Shown piece after piece: positions 7,193 through 14,621 of a stretch of 15,688 nt of DNA. A program made the position numbers and the translations under genes. The stretch is from positions 1 to 15,688 of the forward strand of contig JAURHT010000036.1 of assembly GCA_030833145.1 (NCBI GenBank). Reading direction: 5' to 3'. The notes under the pieces were generated by a model. The model searched no databases. It had not been told where the DNA came from and saw only the letters and a program-made list of their open reading frames with translations. Source of the DNA: Aquirufa sp. (GTDB lineage Bacteria > Bacteroidota > Bacteroidia > Cytophagales > Spirosomataceae). How positions within the stretch are numbered: the first letter of the stretch is position 1; every line of letters starts with the position of its first letter.

Positions 7193-8005
7193 ATGAAAAA
7201 GACCCTATTTTTGTGCCTCACGTTGTTAGCGTTCACAGCGCGTTCCCAGGAGGATTATGCTGATTTTTATGCCAAAAGAGAGGCTAGTCTTAAATCCGAA
7301 ACCGGTTGGTTGAACCTAGCGGGGTTGTTTTGGTTGAAAGAGGGAGAAAACACCATCGGTGGTGCGGAATCGAATGATTTTGTCTTTCCACACGCGGAGG
7401 CATCTTTAGGCAAGGTCATCTTACAAAATAATCAAGTACTTTATAATAACGAGGTCATCTATTCTATAGACGGCAAAACCAAGGTTATTAGTCATCAATC
7501 TTTGCGTTGGTTTATCATCAAACGCGGCGATAAATACGCGATTCGCCTACGCGATTTAGAGGGTGATTACCTGAAAGCCTTCCACGGAATTGATCATTTT
7601 ACGGCAGACGCTAAATGGAAAATCAAGGCCAAATTCATTCCCACGGTCGGCAAAAAAGTGACCATCATCGACATCACAGGTCGTTCGTACCAAGAGGATT
7701 CTCCCGGTTTATTAGAGTTCCAGGTGGACGGGAAGACTTATCGCCTAGAGGCGGGTCCGGGGGAGACGAAGGAGGATTTCTTTGTTGTTTTTGGCGATGC
7801 AACGAATAAAATAACAACGTATGGAGCGGGCCGTTTCTTGGATACGAAAGGATTTAATCCGGATGGAACCGTGACTTTGGATTTTAATAAGGCCTATAAT
7901 CCGCCCTGCGCGTTCACGCCTTTCGCTACGTGTCCTTTGCCTACGAAGGAGAACAAATTACCTATTGCCATTTCCGCGGGCGAGAAAAATGCGGGTCATC
8001 ATTAA
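7193..8005 (+). CDS. Exported DUF1684 protein of unknown function
   Basis: The 270-residue product is recognisable as DUF1684 by ETGWLNLAGLFWLKEGENTI (36-55), the mid-domain IRLRDLE (117-123), YGAGRFLD (210-217) and the diagnostic C-terminus VTLDFNKAYNPPCAFTPFAT (227-246), followed by LPTKENKLPIAISAGEK. Residues 1-18 form a signal peptide (MKK, then a hydrophobic stretch and ARS before Gln19), so it acts in the periplasm or outside. Some of the N-terminal half resembles an FHA-like beta fold in general character, but I claim no such domain. No catalytic role is known to me. It is followed after 1 nt by a membrane acyltransferase gene, which suggests coexpression. The NPPCAF and ATCPLP segments hold two conserved Cys (239, 247) that could form a disulphide or metal site. 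Confidence 0.9.
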   Translation: MKKTLFLCLTLLAFTARSQEDYADFYAKREASLKSETGWLNLAGLFWLKEGENTIGGAESNDFVFPHAEASLGKVILQNNQVLYNNEVIYSIDGKTKVISHQSLRWFIIKRGDKYAIRLRDLEGDYLKAFHGIDHFTADAKWKIKAKFIPTVGKKVTIIDITGRSYQEDSPGLLEFQVDGKTYRLEAGPGETKEDFFVVFGDATNKITTYGAGRFLDTKGFNPDGTVTLDFNKAYNPPCAFTPFATCPLPTKENKLPIAISAGEKNAGHH

Positions 8006-8006
8006 T

Positions 8007-9224
8007 ATGGAGAACAAACGGCTTTTATCGATTGACATTTTTCGTGGACTCACGGTCATCTTGATGACGATTGTGAACAATCCGGGGGATTGGGGACATA
8101 TTTATGCCCCTTTAGAACACGCGGAGTGGCATGGCTATACGCTGACGGACCTCGTGTTCCCGTCCTTTCTGTTTATCGTGGGAATTTCCACGGTCTTATC
8201 GAAGCCCTCGGAGGATCAATTGTTGAAAATATTTAAACGCGCCTTGCGGATCTTTTTGTTAGGCTTGTCGCTGAGTTTTTTCTCCAAAATCAAAGCTGGC
8301 GACTATACCCTGGTATTACGTTTGCTCGCGATGGCCTTAGCCACGGTGGCTTTTTTAGGTGATTATCCTTTGCGGAGGCAGTTTTGGGTGGCCGTGGCAG
8401 CTTTTGTGCTGCTGATTGGTTTGTGTTTCTCCGGTTTAACTGATTTCGAGCATGTGCGTATTCCGGGGGTATTGCAAAGGATTGCGGTGGTGTATTTGCT
8501 AGTCAGTTTATTGCATGCGTATACTTCTTTGCGTGTGCAGATCGGTATATTTATCGGGAGTCTTGTAGGCTATTGGGCCTTGATGCATTTTGTCGAGGTG
8601 CCGGGTATCGGTGCGGCGAATTTGGAGGTGAATAGGAATCTGGCGGCTTGGTTAGATAATTACTTGCTAGACGGACAGTTATGGGCGACTTCGAGAACCT
8701 GGGATCCGGAGGGAATCCTCAGCACGTTGCCAGCGGTAGCGACGGGATTAGCGGGTTTGTTTGCGGGGAGGTATCTGCAGTCGAGCCCGAAGGCTTCGGT
8801 TTTGGCTGCAGCTGGGGCCATCGCTTTGGCGGCAGGGACTGTCTGGGGTTGGTATTTTCCCATCAACAAAGCTTTGTGGACGAGTTCTTACGTTCTTGTG
8901 GCGGCGGGATGGGATCTGTTGTTGCTCGGCGTTTTGCAGGCGACAGTTCATTCGGCGATTATCGCGGATCGCTATTGGAAGCCGGTTTTGATCTTCGGGA
9001 TGAACCCGATGCTCGTGTTTTTCTTCTCGGGAATCATCCCGCGGGTTTTAGGAATGATTAAAATAGGAGACGAAGGCCTAACATCTTGGATTTATTCGCA
9101 AGGAATCGAGCCGCTTTTTGTGGAAAAGATAAACGCTTCGCTGGCTGGAGCGCTGATTTATGTGCTGATTTGGGCGGTGATTTTGTTCTTTTTTGACGCC
9201 CGAAAAAGATATTACAAAGTCTAA
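8007..9224 (+). CDS. NagX-type membrane acyltransferase (heparan-alpha-glucosaminide N-acetyltransferase family)
   Basis: The 405-residue protein is a multi-pass inner-membrane protein with roughly ten or eleven hydrophobic segments. Family motifs are MENKRLLSIDIFRGLTVILM (1-20), EHAEWHGYTLTDLVFPSFLF (37-56), RIPGVLQRIAVVY (151-163), TWDPEGILSTLPA (231-243) and FPINKALWTSSYVLVAAG (284-301). His38 aligns with the active-site His of human HGSNAT, which carries acetyl groups across the membrane to glucosamine. The family is associated with GlcNAc/amino-sugar use in bacteria, but the acceptor here is unknown. I chose the ATG at 8007, which begins the family's usual MENKRLxSID start, lies 1 nt after the DUF1684 stop and suggests translational coupling. 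An upstream in-frame start at 7965 would lie inside DUF1684 and adds a polar, non-conserved tail. Confidence 0.9.
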   Translation: MENKRLLSIDIFRGLTVILMTIVNNPGDWGHIYAPLEHAEWHGYTLTDLVFPSFLFIVGISTVLSKPSEDQLLKIFKRALRIFLLGLSLSFFSKIKAGDYTLVLRLLAMALATVAFLGDYPLRRQFWVAVAAFVLLIGLCFSGLTDFEHVRIPGVLQRIAVVYLLVSLLHAYTSLRVQIGIFIGSLVGYWALMHFVEVPGIGAANLEVNRNLAAWLDNYLLDGQLWATSRTWDPEGILSTLPAVATGLAGLFAGRYLQSSPKASVLAAAGAIALAAGTVWGWYFPINKALWTSSYVLVAAGWDLLLLGVLQATVHSAIIADRYWKPVLIFGMNPMLVFFFSGIIPRVLGMIKIGDEGLTSWIYSQGIEPLFVEKINASLAGALIYVLIWAVILFFFDARKRYYKV

Positions 9225-9254
9225 TTTCATAGGGCAAATCCGGGCTAAATTTCG

Positions 9255-9262
9255 TATTTTTG
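9255..9262 (+). promoter_or_regulatory. Putative -7 box of the UvrD/PcrA helicase gene
   Basis: TATTTTTG is an exact TAnnTTTG match ending 27 nt before the ATG, in the 65-nt gap after the NagX-type gene. It suggests the helicase has its own promoter. No convincing -33 element was found. Confidence 0.45.
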
Positions 9263-9289
9263 AAACCCTAATAGATTAGCCCAAAACAG

Positions 9290-11566
9290 ATGGATTACCT
9301 AGCTGGCTTGAACGAGCCTCAACGAAAAGCAGTCGAACATATTGATGGTCCTTTGATGATCATCGCTGGTGCCGGATCTGGAAAGACCCGCGTGCTGACG
9401 TATCGTACGGCGCATTTGATTGAGAAAGGCGTGGATCCCTTTGCGATCTTGCTTTTGACCTTTACGAACAAGGCGGCGGGTGAGATGCGTCACCGGATTG
9501 AGACGGTGATTGGGAATGCAGCGAAGAACATTTGGATGGGTACGTTTCACTCGATTTTTGCCAAAATTCTTCGTTTCGAAGGCGAACGCCTCGGCTATAC
9601 CTCGAACTTCTCCATTTACGACACAGATGATTCTAAATCCCTGATCCGCGCGCTGATCAAGGAGAAGAATTTAGACGATAAAGTGTACAAGGTGAATTTG
9701 GTCTTGAACCGAATCTCTAATGCTAAAAACCGCTTGATCGGTCCGGCGCAATACACCGGTTCTTCCATTTTAGCGGAAGAAGATCGCCTCGCGCGCATCC
9801 CGGCGATGGGCGAATTATACCAACTCTATTGTGCCCGTTGCTTCGCAGCAAACGCAATGGATTTCGATGATTTATTGTTCCAAACGAACATCCTCTTCCG
9901 TGACCATTTGGACGTATTGAATAAATACCAACACAAGTTCAAACACGTGATGGTGGATGAGTTTCAGGATACGAACGTTTCCCAGTATTTGATCACAAAG
10001 AAATTGTCCGCCGTGAACCGCAACATCTGTGTCGTGGGGGATGATGCCCAGTCCATTTATGCCTTCCGCGGTGCTGATATCCAGAATATCTTGAATTTCG
10101 AGCGTGATTATTCGGATTTAGTGACCATTAAGTTAGAGGAGAATTACCGTTCCACGAAGGCCATCGTGGCCGTCGCGAATTCGATTATCTCCCGCAATAA
10201 AAACCAATTAAAGAAAGACGTTTTCACCTCAAATGAGGATGGCGATGACATCGAAATCATCCGCGCTTCCAGCGATAATGAGGAAGGCCGCATGATTGCT
10301 TCTGCGATTTTCGAAGCCGCTCAAAAAGAGAATCTCACCTGGTCTGACTTCGCCATTTTATATCGCACGAATGCCCAATCCCGTTCATTTGAGGAGGCCC
10401 TACGACGCTTGAATATCAAATACCGCATCATCGGGGGTGTTTCTTTCTATCAACGCAAGGAGATTAAAGACGTGCTTGGTTATTTGCGTTTTACGGTGAA
10501 CCAGAACGATGAGGAGGCATTCAAACGCATCATCAACTTGCCTAAGCGCGGTATCGGTGACACAACCATCGCAAAGATTGTTGTAACAGCGGCAGAGAAT
10601 AATGTGCCTATTTGGGACGTGGTTTCGAATATCTCCCAATTCCAGGCGGCTCGCGGAAGTGCCGGGATCGAGGCTTTCTCAGATTTGATTAAGTCCTTCA
10701 AATTGATGGTGGAGGTCGAACAAAAAGATGCCTATGAGGTGGCGAACCACGTGGCGAAAGCGTCGGGTTTGTTGCGCGAATTATACGAGGACAAGACGGT
10801 AGAAGGCCTTGCGCGCTACCAAAACTTACAAGAATTACTGAATGCCATCAAGTCCTTCGTGGACAATCCGGAGAACGAGGACAAATCACTGGCGACCTTC
10901 TTGCAATCGGTTTCCTTGTTAACAAATGCGGATGCGGATGAAGATCCGGCGGATCGCGATAAGGTGACTTTGATGACGATTCACTCGGCGAAGGGTTTGG
11001 AGTTCAACCGCGTTTTCTTAGTGGGATTAGAGGAAGATTTATTTCCATCTCAAATGATGTTGCAATCCCAGCAGGACCTAGAAGAGGAGCGCCGCTTGTT
11101 CTACGTGGCTGTGACGCGGGCAGAAAAGAAATTACAAATCTCGTATGCGGAATCCCGTTACCAGTTTGGTCGTTTGAAAGCGTGTGAGCCGAGTCGTTTC
11201 TTGAATGAATTAGATCCGAACTTTGTGAAGATGGCAAAACCAGCCGGCGCGCGCAAAGAAGTTTCAAGCTTCCGTCCAGTTCAAAAGACCGGCTTTACTG
11301 CGAAACCAGCTCCATCGGCAGCACAATTGATTCAAAAACCACCAACGAATACGAATTGCCAGCACGTGGTTTCGGCAAACTTCCAGGCCACGGATGCCTT
11401 AGCTTTAGCAGCCGGCCAAAAAGTCGAACACGCTAAATTCGGTTTCGGCCTCATCAAACGCATCGAAGTCAATGGCGCGGAGCGCAAAGCGGTGATTGAT
11501 TTTGAAAAAGGAGTAGGCGAGAAGACGCTCTTGTTGAGCTTTGCGAAACTAATGATCGTAACTTAA
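9290..11566 (+). CDS. UvrD/PcrA-type superfamily 1A DNA helicase
   Basis: This 758-residue 3'-5' DNA helicase would act in excision and mismatch repair and in clearing replication obstacles. SF1A motifs appear in order: Q-motif LNEPQRKAV (7-15), Walker A GAGSGKT (27-33), motif II DEFQDTN (223-229), motif III GDDAQSIYAF (250-259), motif IV LEENYRS (282-288), motif V TIHSAKGLEF and motif VI RRLFYVAVTRA. A Pro/Ala-rich linker precedes a Tudor-like C-terminal domain (about 708-757: GQKVEHAKFGFGLIKRIE) of the kind that binds RNA polymerase in PcrA and UvrD. Length is normal for Bacteroidota. I leave the symbol blank because uvrD and pcrA cannot be separated by motif reading. The stop overlaps the convergent gldE stop by 4 nt (TTAA). 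With uvrB upstream, two excision-repair genes lie within 8 kb, though not in one operon. Confidence 0.96.
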   Translation: MDYLAGLNEPQRKAVEHIDGPLMIIAGAGSGKTRVLTYRTAHLIEKGVDPFAILLLTFTNKAAGEMRHRIETVIGNAAKNIWMGTFHSIFAKILRFEGERLGYTSNFSIYDTDDSKSLIRALIKEKNLDDKVYKVNLVLNRISNAKNRLIGPAQYTGSSILAEEDRLARIPAMGELYQLYCARCFAANAMDFDDLLFQTNILFRDHLDVLNKYQHKFKHVMVDEFQDTNVSQYLITKKLSAVNRNICVVGDDAQSIYAFRGADIQNILNFERDYSDLVTIKLEENYRSTKAIVAVANSIISRNKNQLKKDVFTSNEDGDDIEIIRASSDNEEGRMIASAIFEAAQKENLTWSDFAILYRTNAQSRSFEEALRRLNIKYRIIGGVSFYQRKEIKDVLGYLRFTVNQNDEEAFKRIINLPKRGIGDTTIAKIVVTAAENNVPIWDVVSNISQFQAARGSAGIEAFSDLIKSFKLMVEVEQKDAYEVANHVAKASGLLRELYEDKTVEGLARYQNLQELLNAIKSFVDNPENEDKSLATFLQSVSLLTNADADEDPADRDKVTLMTIHSAKGLEFNRVFLVGLEEDLFPSQMMLQSQQDLEEERRLFYVAVTRAEKKLQISYAESRYQFGRLKACEPSRFLNELDPNFVKMAKPAGARKEVSSFRPVQKTGFTAKPAPSAAQLIQKPPTNTNCQHVVSANFQATDALALAAGQKVEHAKFGFGLIKRIEVNGAERKAVIDFEKGVGEKTLLLSFAKLMIVT

Positions 11567-12912
11567 TTCTGAGAATCGTCTTGGTCTGCTGAAACACGTT
11601 GTGTTACGCGCACCTTCTTAATGCGGCGCGTATCGACTGATTGAACCTTGAAGGTGAAGTCTTCGAATTCGATTTCCTCTCCTGCACTCGGAATACGACC
11701 AAAAAGCTCGATAATCAATCCGGCTAGCGTTTCGCTTTCGCCTTTGGCCTTCTCGAAATAAGCGGCCTCGATCTCAAATACGCGGCAAAAATCATTCAAC
11801 GAAGTCTTCGCCTCGAACACATAAATGTTATCGCCTATTTTCTTGTAATCGGCTTCCACCTCATCGAACTCGTCGTTGATTTCACCCACGATTTCTTCGA
11901 TAATATCCTCCATCGTTACAAGCCCTTCGGTCTCGCCGTATTCATTCACGATGATGGCCATGTGCACCCTTTTCTCTTGGAAATCGTAGAGTAAATCATC
12001 GATTTTCTTGTTTTCTGGCACGAAGAACGGCGTATGTAAAAGGGGCAACCAGTCGAATTTCTCGTCCTGATCGATGTGTTTTAGTAAATCTTTGATGTAC
12101 AAAATCCCCTCGATCTTGTCGATGGTCTCGTTGTAAACGGGAACGCGCGAATAGCCATTCTTATTGATAAGGTCCATTAATTCGTGGAAATTCATGCTCG
12201 TATCGAAGGCCACAATGTCGCGCCTTGCCTGCATCACAGACTTCACGGAGATATTCCCAAAATTCAGGATCCCACGTAAAATATCTTTCTCCCGATCACT
12301 CGTGTTCTCATCCGTCGTAATTTCCAACGCCTGATTCAATTCCTGCGAAGTCAGCGTATAGGATTTCTTCTTTACGCGTTTCTCGATCAAGCCGGAGATT
12401 CCTAAAAGCGCTTTAGAAAGAGGAGAAAACACAAAACTCAAGAAGCCGATTAATGGCGCAGAATAGCGGGCGAAGTTCAGGTTATTCTGTTGCGCCCAAA
12501 CTTTGGGAATCAATTCTCCAAAAAACGTGATAATGAACGTCACCCCAAACAATAAAAACAAGGTCACGAGCAAGGTCTCCATTGACTGCTGACCTAGGAC
12601 CATCGAGGTCAAATAATTCGCTAGGGTAATGAAAATAATATTGACAAAGTTGATGGAAATCAACAAAGTAGCCAGTAATTGTTGGGGTTTATCGAGCAAA
12701 TTGCTCACCTTTTTCTCGCTGTTCACCTCACTTTCGCGAAGGCTGATACGCTGGTCCGCGTTAAGGGAAAAGAACGCTACCTCCGATCCAGCTAAAACAG
12801 CCGAAAGGAACAATAGAGCCACTAAAACGAAGGATATAAGCGCAAACGAACTCACACTAATGGAGGGCTCCAAGGCGAGTAAAAACAGATTGGGTAAGGG
12901 GTCTGGGTCCAT
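11563..12912 (-). CDS. gldE: Gliding motility-associated protein GldE (CNNM/CBS/CorC-HlyC membrane protein)
   Basis: The 449-residue protein has an N-terminal CNNM membrane domain (hydrophobic segments near 20-50, 79-106, 112-133 and 152-172; signature FGELIPKVWA at 131-140), a CBS pair (about 224-345, with GYSRVPVY and EYGETEGLVTMEDIIEEIVG) and a CorC/HlyC domain (about 358-437). GldE is known in Flavobacterium as a protein that assists gliding, overlapping in role with GldD; CNNM relatives are linked to Mg2+/Co2+ transport. The name rests on this architecture plus its position after mutY and ssb. I chose the ATG at 12912 over the in-frame TTG at 12936, because that TTG lies inside a perfect TAnnTTTG box and the added residues (HRSVHPN) are polar. 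gldD, usually adjacent, is missing here: a convergent helicase gene occupies its place. Confidence 0.88.
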   Translation of the reverse strand: MDPDPLPNLFLLALEPSISVSSFALISFVLVALLFLSAVLAGSEVAFFSLNADQRISLRESEVNSEKKVSNLLDKPQQLLATLLISINFVNIIFITLANYLTSMVLGQQSMETLLVTLFLLFGVTFIITFFGELIPKVWAQQNNLNFARYSAPLIGFLSFVFSPLSKALLGISGLIEKRVKKKSYTLTSQELNQALEITTDENTSDREKDILRGILNFGNISVKSVMQARRDIVAFDTSMNFHELMDLINKNGYSRVPVYNETIDKIEGILYIKDLLKHIDQDEKFDWLPLLHTPFFVPENKKIDDLLYDFQEKRVHMAIIVNEYGETEGLVTMEDIIEEIVGEINDEFDEVEADYKKIGDNIYVFEAKTSLNDFCRVFEIEAAYFEKAKGESETLAGLIIELFGRIPSAGEEIEFEDFTFKVQSVDTRRIKKVRVTQRVSADQDDSQN

Positions 12913-12933
12913 ATTTGGGTGAACTGATCGATG

Positions 12934-12941
12934 CAAATTTA
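12934..12941 (-). promoter_or_regulatory. Putative -7 box of gldE
   Basis: The reverse strand reads TAAATTTG, an exact TAnnTTTG match ending 21 nt before the gldE ATG. It starts where the T-tract of the ssb terminator ends, so gldE seems to be transcribed separately from ssb. Confidence 0.5.
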
Positions 12942-12980
12942 CAAAAAAGGGAATACGAAATGCGATATCCCCTTTTTTGT
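12941..12980 (-). terminator. Rho-independent terminator after ssb
   Basis: An 11-bp perfect inverted repeat (ACAAAAAAGGG at 12941-12951, CCCTTTTTTGT at 12970-12980) starts 9 nt past the ssb stop. On the ssb strand the stem can extend by a G-U pair and ATA/TAT, leaving the 10-nt loop TCGCATTTCG, and it ends in CCCTTTTTTG. The symmetric A and T tracts make it potentially bidirectional, but only ssb reads into it. Confidence 0.75.
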
Positions 12981-12989
12981 AACAAAAAT

Positions 12990-13445
12990 TTAAAATGGTA
13001 GATCGTCCCCCTCTTCCATCATCGGTGGAAATGGATCGGTCTTCGAAGCGCCGGCTAAAACTGCTTCAGGCTTTGGTCTTTCGGCTGCTGGAGTAGATGC
13101 TGGCGACCCTTCGTTACGGCCCCCGATTAAATTGATCGACGTCGCACGCACTTTGTAACCACGAACGGTTGCGCCGTTTTTATCTTGCCATTCTTCGGAA
13201 CGAATTTTTCCTTCGATATAGACTTGGTTTCCTTTCTTCAAATATTGTTCTGCGATGTTCGCTAGGTTATCCCAAAGCTCTACGCGGTGCCATTCGGTTT
13301 GGTCTACTCTTTGTCCGTCCTTTCCGGTATACGACTCGGAGGTCGCAATATTAATGTTTGCCACTTTTACACCGCTAGGTAGGGCGCGAACCTCTGGGTC
13401 AGCACCTAAATTTCCTAGTAAAATAACTTTGTTTACTCCAGCCAT
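12990..13445 (-). CDS. ssb: Single-stranded DNA-binding protein
   Basis: The 151-residue protein coats ssDNA in replication, repair and recombination. The OB fold spans residues 1 to about 107: MAGVNKVILLGNLGADPEVR at the start, then TEWHRVELWDNLANIAEQYL and GNQVYIEGKIRSEEWQDKNG. A Pro/Ala/Ser-rich linker follows, and the acidic tip EEGDDLPF (144-151) ends in the conserved peptide that docks repair and replication partners such as UvrD-like helicases. The ATG gives the standard MAGVNKVILLGNLG start. It lies 48 nt downstream of mutY on the same strand, and a strong terminator separates it from gldE. A short palindrome sits in its upstream gap. Nothing in the reading frame is unusual. Confidence 0.97.
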   Translation of the reverse strand: MAGVNKVILLGNLGADPEVRALPSGVKVANINIATSESYTGKDGQRVDQTEWHRVELWDNLANIAEQYLKKGNQVYIEGKIRSEEWQDKNGATVRGYKVRATSINLIGGRNEGSPASTPAAERPKPEAVLAGASKTDPFPPMMEEGDDLPF

Positions 13446-13474
13446 AATGATTTGTCGTTTAAAGGGTTAGCTCA

Positions 13475-13488
13475 GCAAGGCTCCTTGC
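13475..13488 (-). repeat. Palindrome between mutY and ssb
   Basis: GCAAGGCTCCTTGC is a 6-bp perfect inverted repeat around a 2-nt centre (5-bp stem with a 4-nt loop as RNA). It begins 5 nt after the mutY stop and ends 29 nt before the ssb ATG. No T-tract follows, so it is a weak terminator candidate. An operator or ssb 5'-leader hairpin is equally possible. Confidence 0.4.
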
Positions 13489-13493
13489 ATTGC

Positions 13494-14549
13494 CTAAAGG
13501 TACGTGGGCGAAATGTCTTGTAAAATAGGACAATCTAAATTATCAGTTATTAGGTTCAAAAGCAAAACGGGTTTTCCTTTGCTCTCGAACTCTAAGGGGC
13601 TCATCCAGCCATATCCTTCCGGAATTTCCAATTCAAAATTATCAGGAACTTGAACATACCAAGCATCGCATCTAATTTTTCGGTGACTTAAAAGATGCAC
13701 CGGAGGGGACTTCAGCGCTTGGCGCTGAAAAGGCAACCAATCGCAAGCATCTTCGATCAAATAAAACTCCCACAATCCCTTCCAAATACCCTTTTCTGTC
13801 CGCTCTCGCACTAAAAGCTGGCCATTTTGCTCGATGACCAGATAATTCATTTCTATCTCTTTAACCTTCGTCTTTTTCGACTTTAGGGGTAATTCGGCTA
13901 CGCGACCTAAACTTAAAGCCGCGCACGAGACACGCAAAGGACAATCCGAGCAATCCGGCGCCGGCGTACATTGCAAGGCCCCAAACTCCATGATGGCCTG
14001 ATTAAAGGTCGCTGGATCTTGCGTTGGAATCAATGATTGGGCTAGTGAAGTAAAAACCCCACGCGCCGCAGAAGACGCGATATCTGTTTCAACCGCAAAT
14101 ACCCGTGATAAAACCCGGTATACATTGCCGTCCACTACGGCTTTGGCCTCATTAAAAGCAAAGGAAGCAATCGCCGCGGCAGTGTATGGACCTACACCCG
14201 GAAGCAAAATGATCTCATCGTAAGTTGGTGGGAACGAACCCTTAAAATCCCGCATGACCATTTGGGCTGCTTTTTGGAGATTCCGAGCCCGGGAATAGTA
14301 GCCTAAGCCTTGCCACAAACGTAAAAGAGAGGCTTCTGGAGCCTCGGCTAAATCGCGAACGGTGGGGAAAGCGGTGATTAATCGCTCAAAATAGGGCAAG
14401 CCCTGCGCCACTCGTGTCTGTTGCAAAATGATTTCCGATAGCCAAATCGCATACGGATCCTTGGTTTGCCGCCACGGAAGCTCGCGCTGGTGTTCCGCAT
14501 ACCAGGCCATAATAGTGGCCGAAAAAGGATGTAAAGGGCTTTTTTGCAT
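13494..14549 (-). CDS. mutY: A/G-specific adenine DNA glycosylase MutY
   Basis: MutY removes adenine mispaired with 8-oxoguanine or guanine. The 351-residue protein has the endonuclease III-like core: PWRQTKDPYAIWLSEIILQQ (25-44) with catalytic Glu39, GLGYYSRARN (81-90), the helix-hairpin-helix LLPGVGPYTAAAIASFAF (115-132) and Asp140 in VDGNVYRVLSR. The [4Fe-4S] ligands are C194, C200, C203 and C209; the first spacing is five residues (CTPAPDC), where MutY and EndoIII normally have six. The C-terminal NUDIX-like 8-oxoG reader domain includes GIWKGLWEF (254-262) and LLSHRKIRC (286-294). I chose the ATG at 14549 rather than the in-frame GTG at 14579, because a perfect TAAATTTG box lies between them and the extra residues are not MutY-like. 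The gene is divergent from HU and upstream of ssb. Confidence 0.95.
   Translation of the reverse strand: MQKSPLHPFSATIMAWYAEHQRELPWRQTKDPYAIWLSEIILQQTRVAQGLPYFERLITAFPTVRDLAEAPEASLLRLWQGLGYYSRARNLQKAAQMVMRDFKGSFPPTYDEIILLPGVGPYTAAAIASFAFNEAKAVVDGNVYRVLSRVFAVETDIASSAARGVFTSLAQSLIPTQDPATFNQAIMEFGALQCTPAPDCSDCPLRVSCAALSLGRVAELPLKSKKTKVKEIEMNYLVIEQNGQLLVRERTEKGIWKGLWEFYLIEDACDWLPFQRQALKSPPVHLLSHRKIRCDAWYVQVPDNFELEIPEGYGWMSPLEFESKGKPVLLLNLITDNLDCPILQDISPTYL
13495..13502 (-). promoter_or_regulatory. Possible -7 box of ssb over the mutY stop codon
   Basis: The reverse strand reads TACCTTTA, one base off TAnnTTTG, spanning the last codons of mutY and ending 49 nt before the ssb ATG. It could give ssb its own transcript beginning just before the palindrome. 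Weak evidence: readthrough from mutY would serve as well. Confidence 0.25.
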
Positions 14550-14558
14550 GGATAAAAT

Positions 14559-14566
14559 CAAATTTA
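14559..14566 (-). promoter_or_regulatory. Putative -7 box of mutY
   Basis: The reverse strand reads TAAATTTG, an exact TAnnTTTG match ending 9 nt before the mutY ATG. The mRNA leader would be only a few bases. The box also excludes the upstream in-frame GTG as the start. Confidence 0.5.
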
Positions 14567-14621
14567 CGAAAAAAATCACCCTGATTTCGAAAGAATTTTT
14601 AGAGAATTGAGAGAAAAACGT

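Noticed and set aside
7965..8006. Upstream start extending the NagX-type protein by 14 residues
   Set aside because: It would lie inside DUF1684 and add a basic, non-conserved tail; the ATG at 8007 begins the usual family N-terminus.
8681..9061. A 126-codon frame inside the NagX-type gene
   Set aside because: It is a same-strand frame-shifted shadow; the acyltransferase frame keeps all its conserved motifs.
12913..12936. TTG start extending GldE by eight residues
   Set aside because: The TTG is part of a perfect TAAATTTG promoter box and the added residues are unlike a GldE N-terminus.
14550..14579. GTG start extending MutY by ten residues
   Set aside because: The promoter box TAAATTTG lies within this extension, so it is probably not transcribed.
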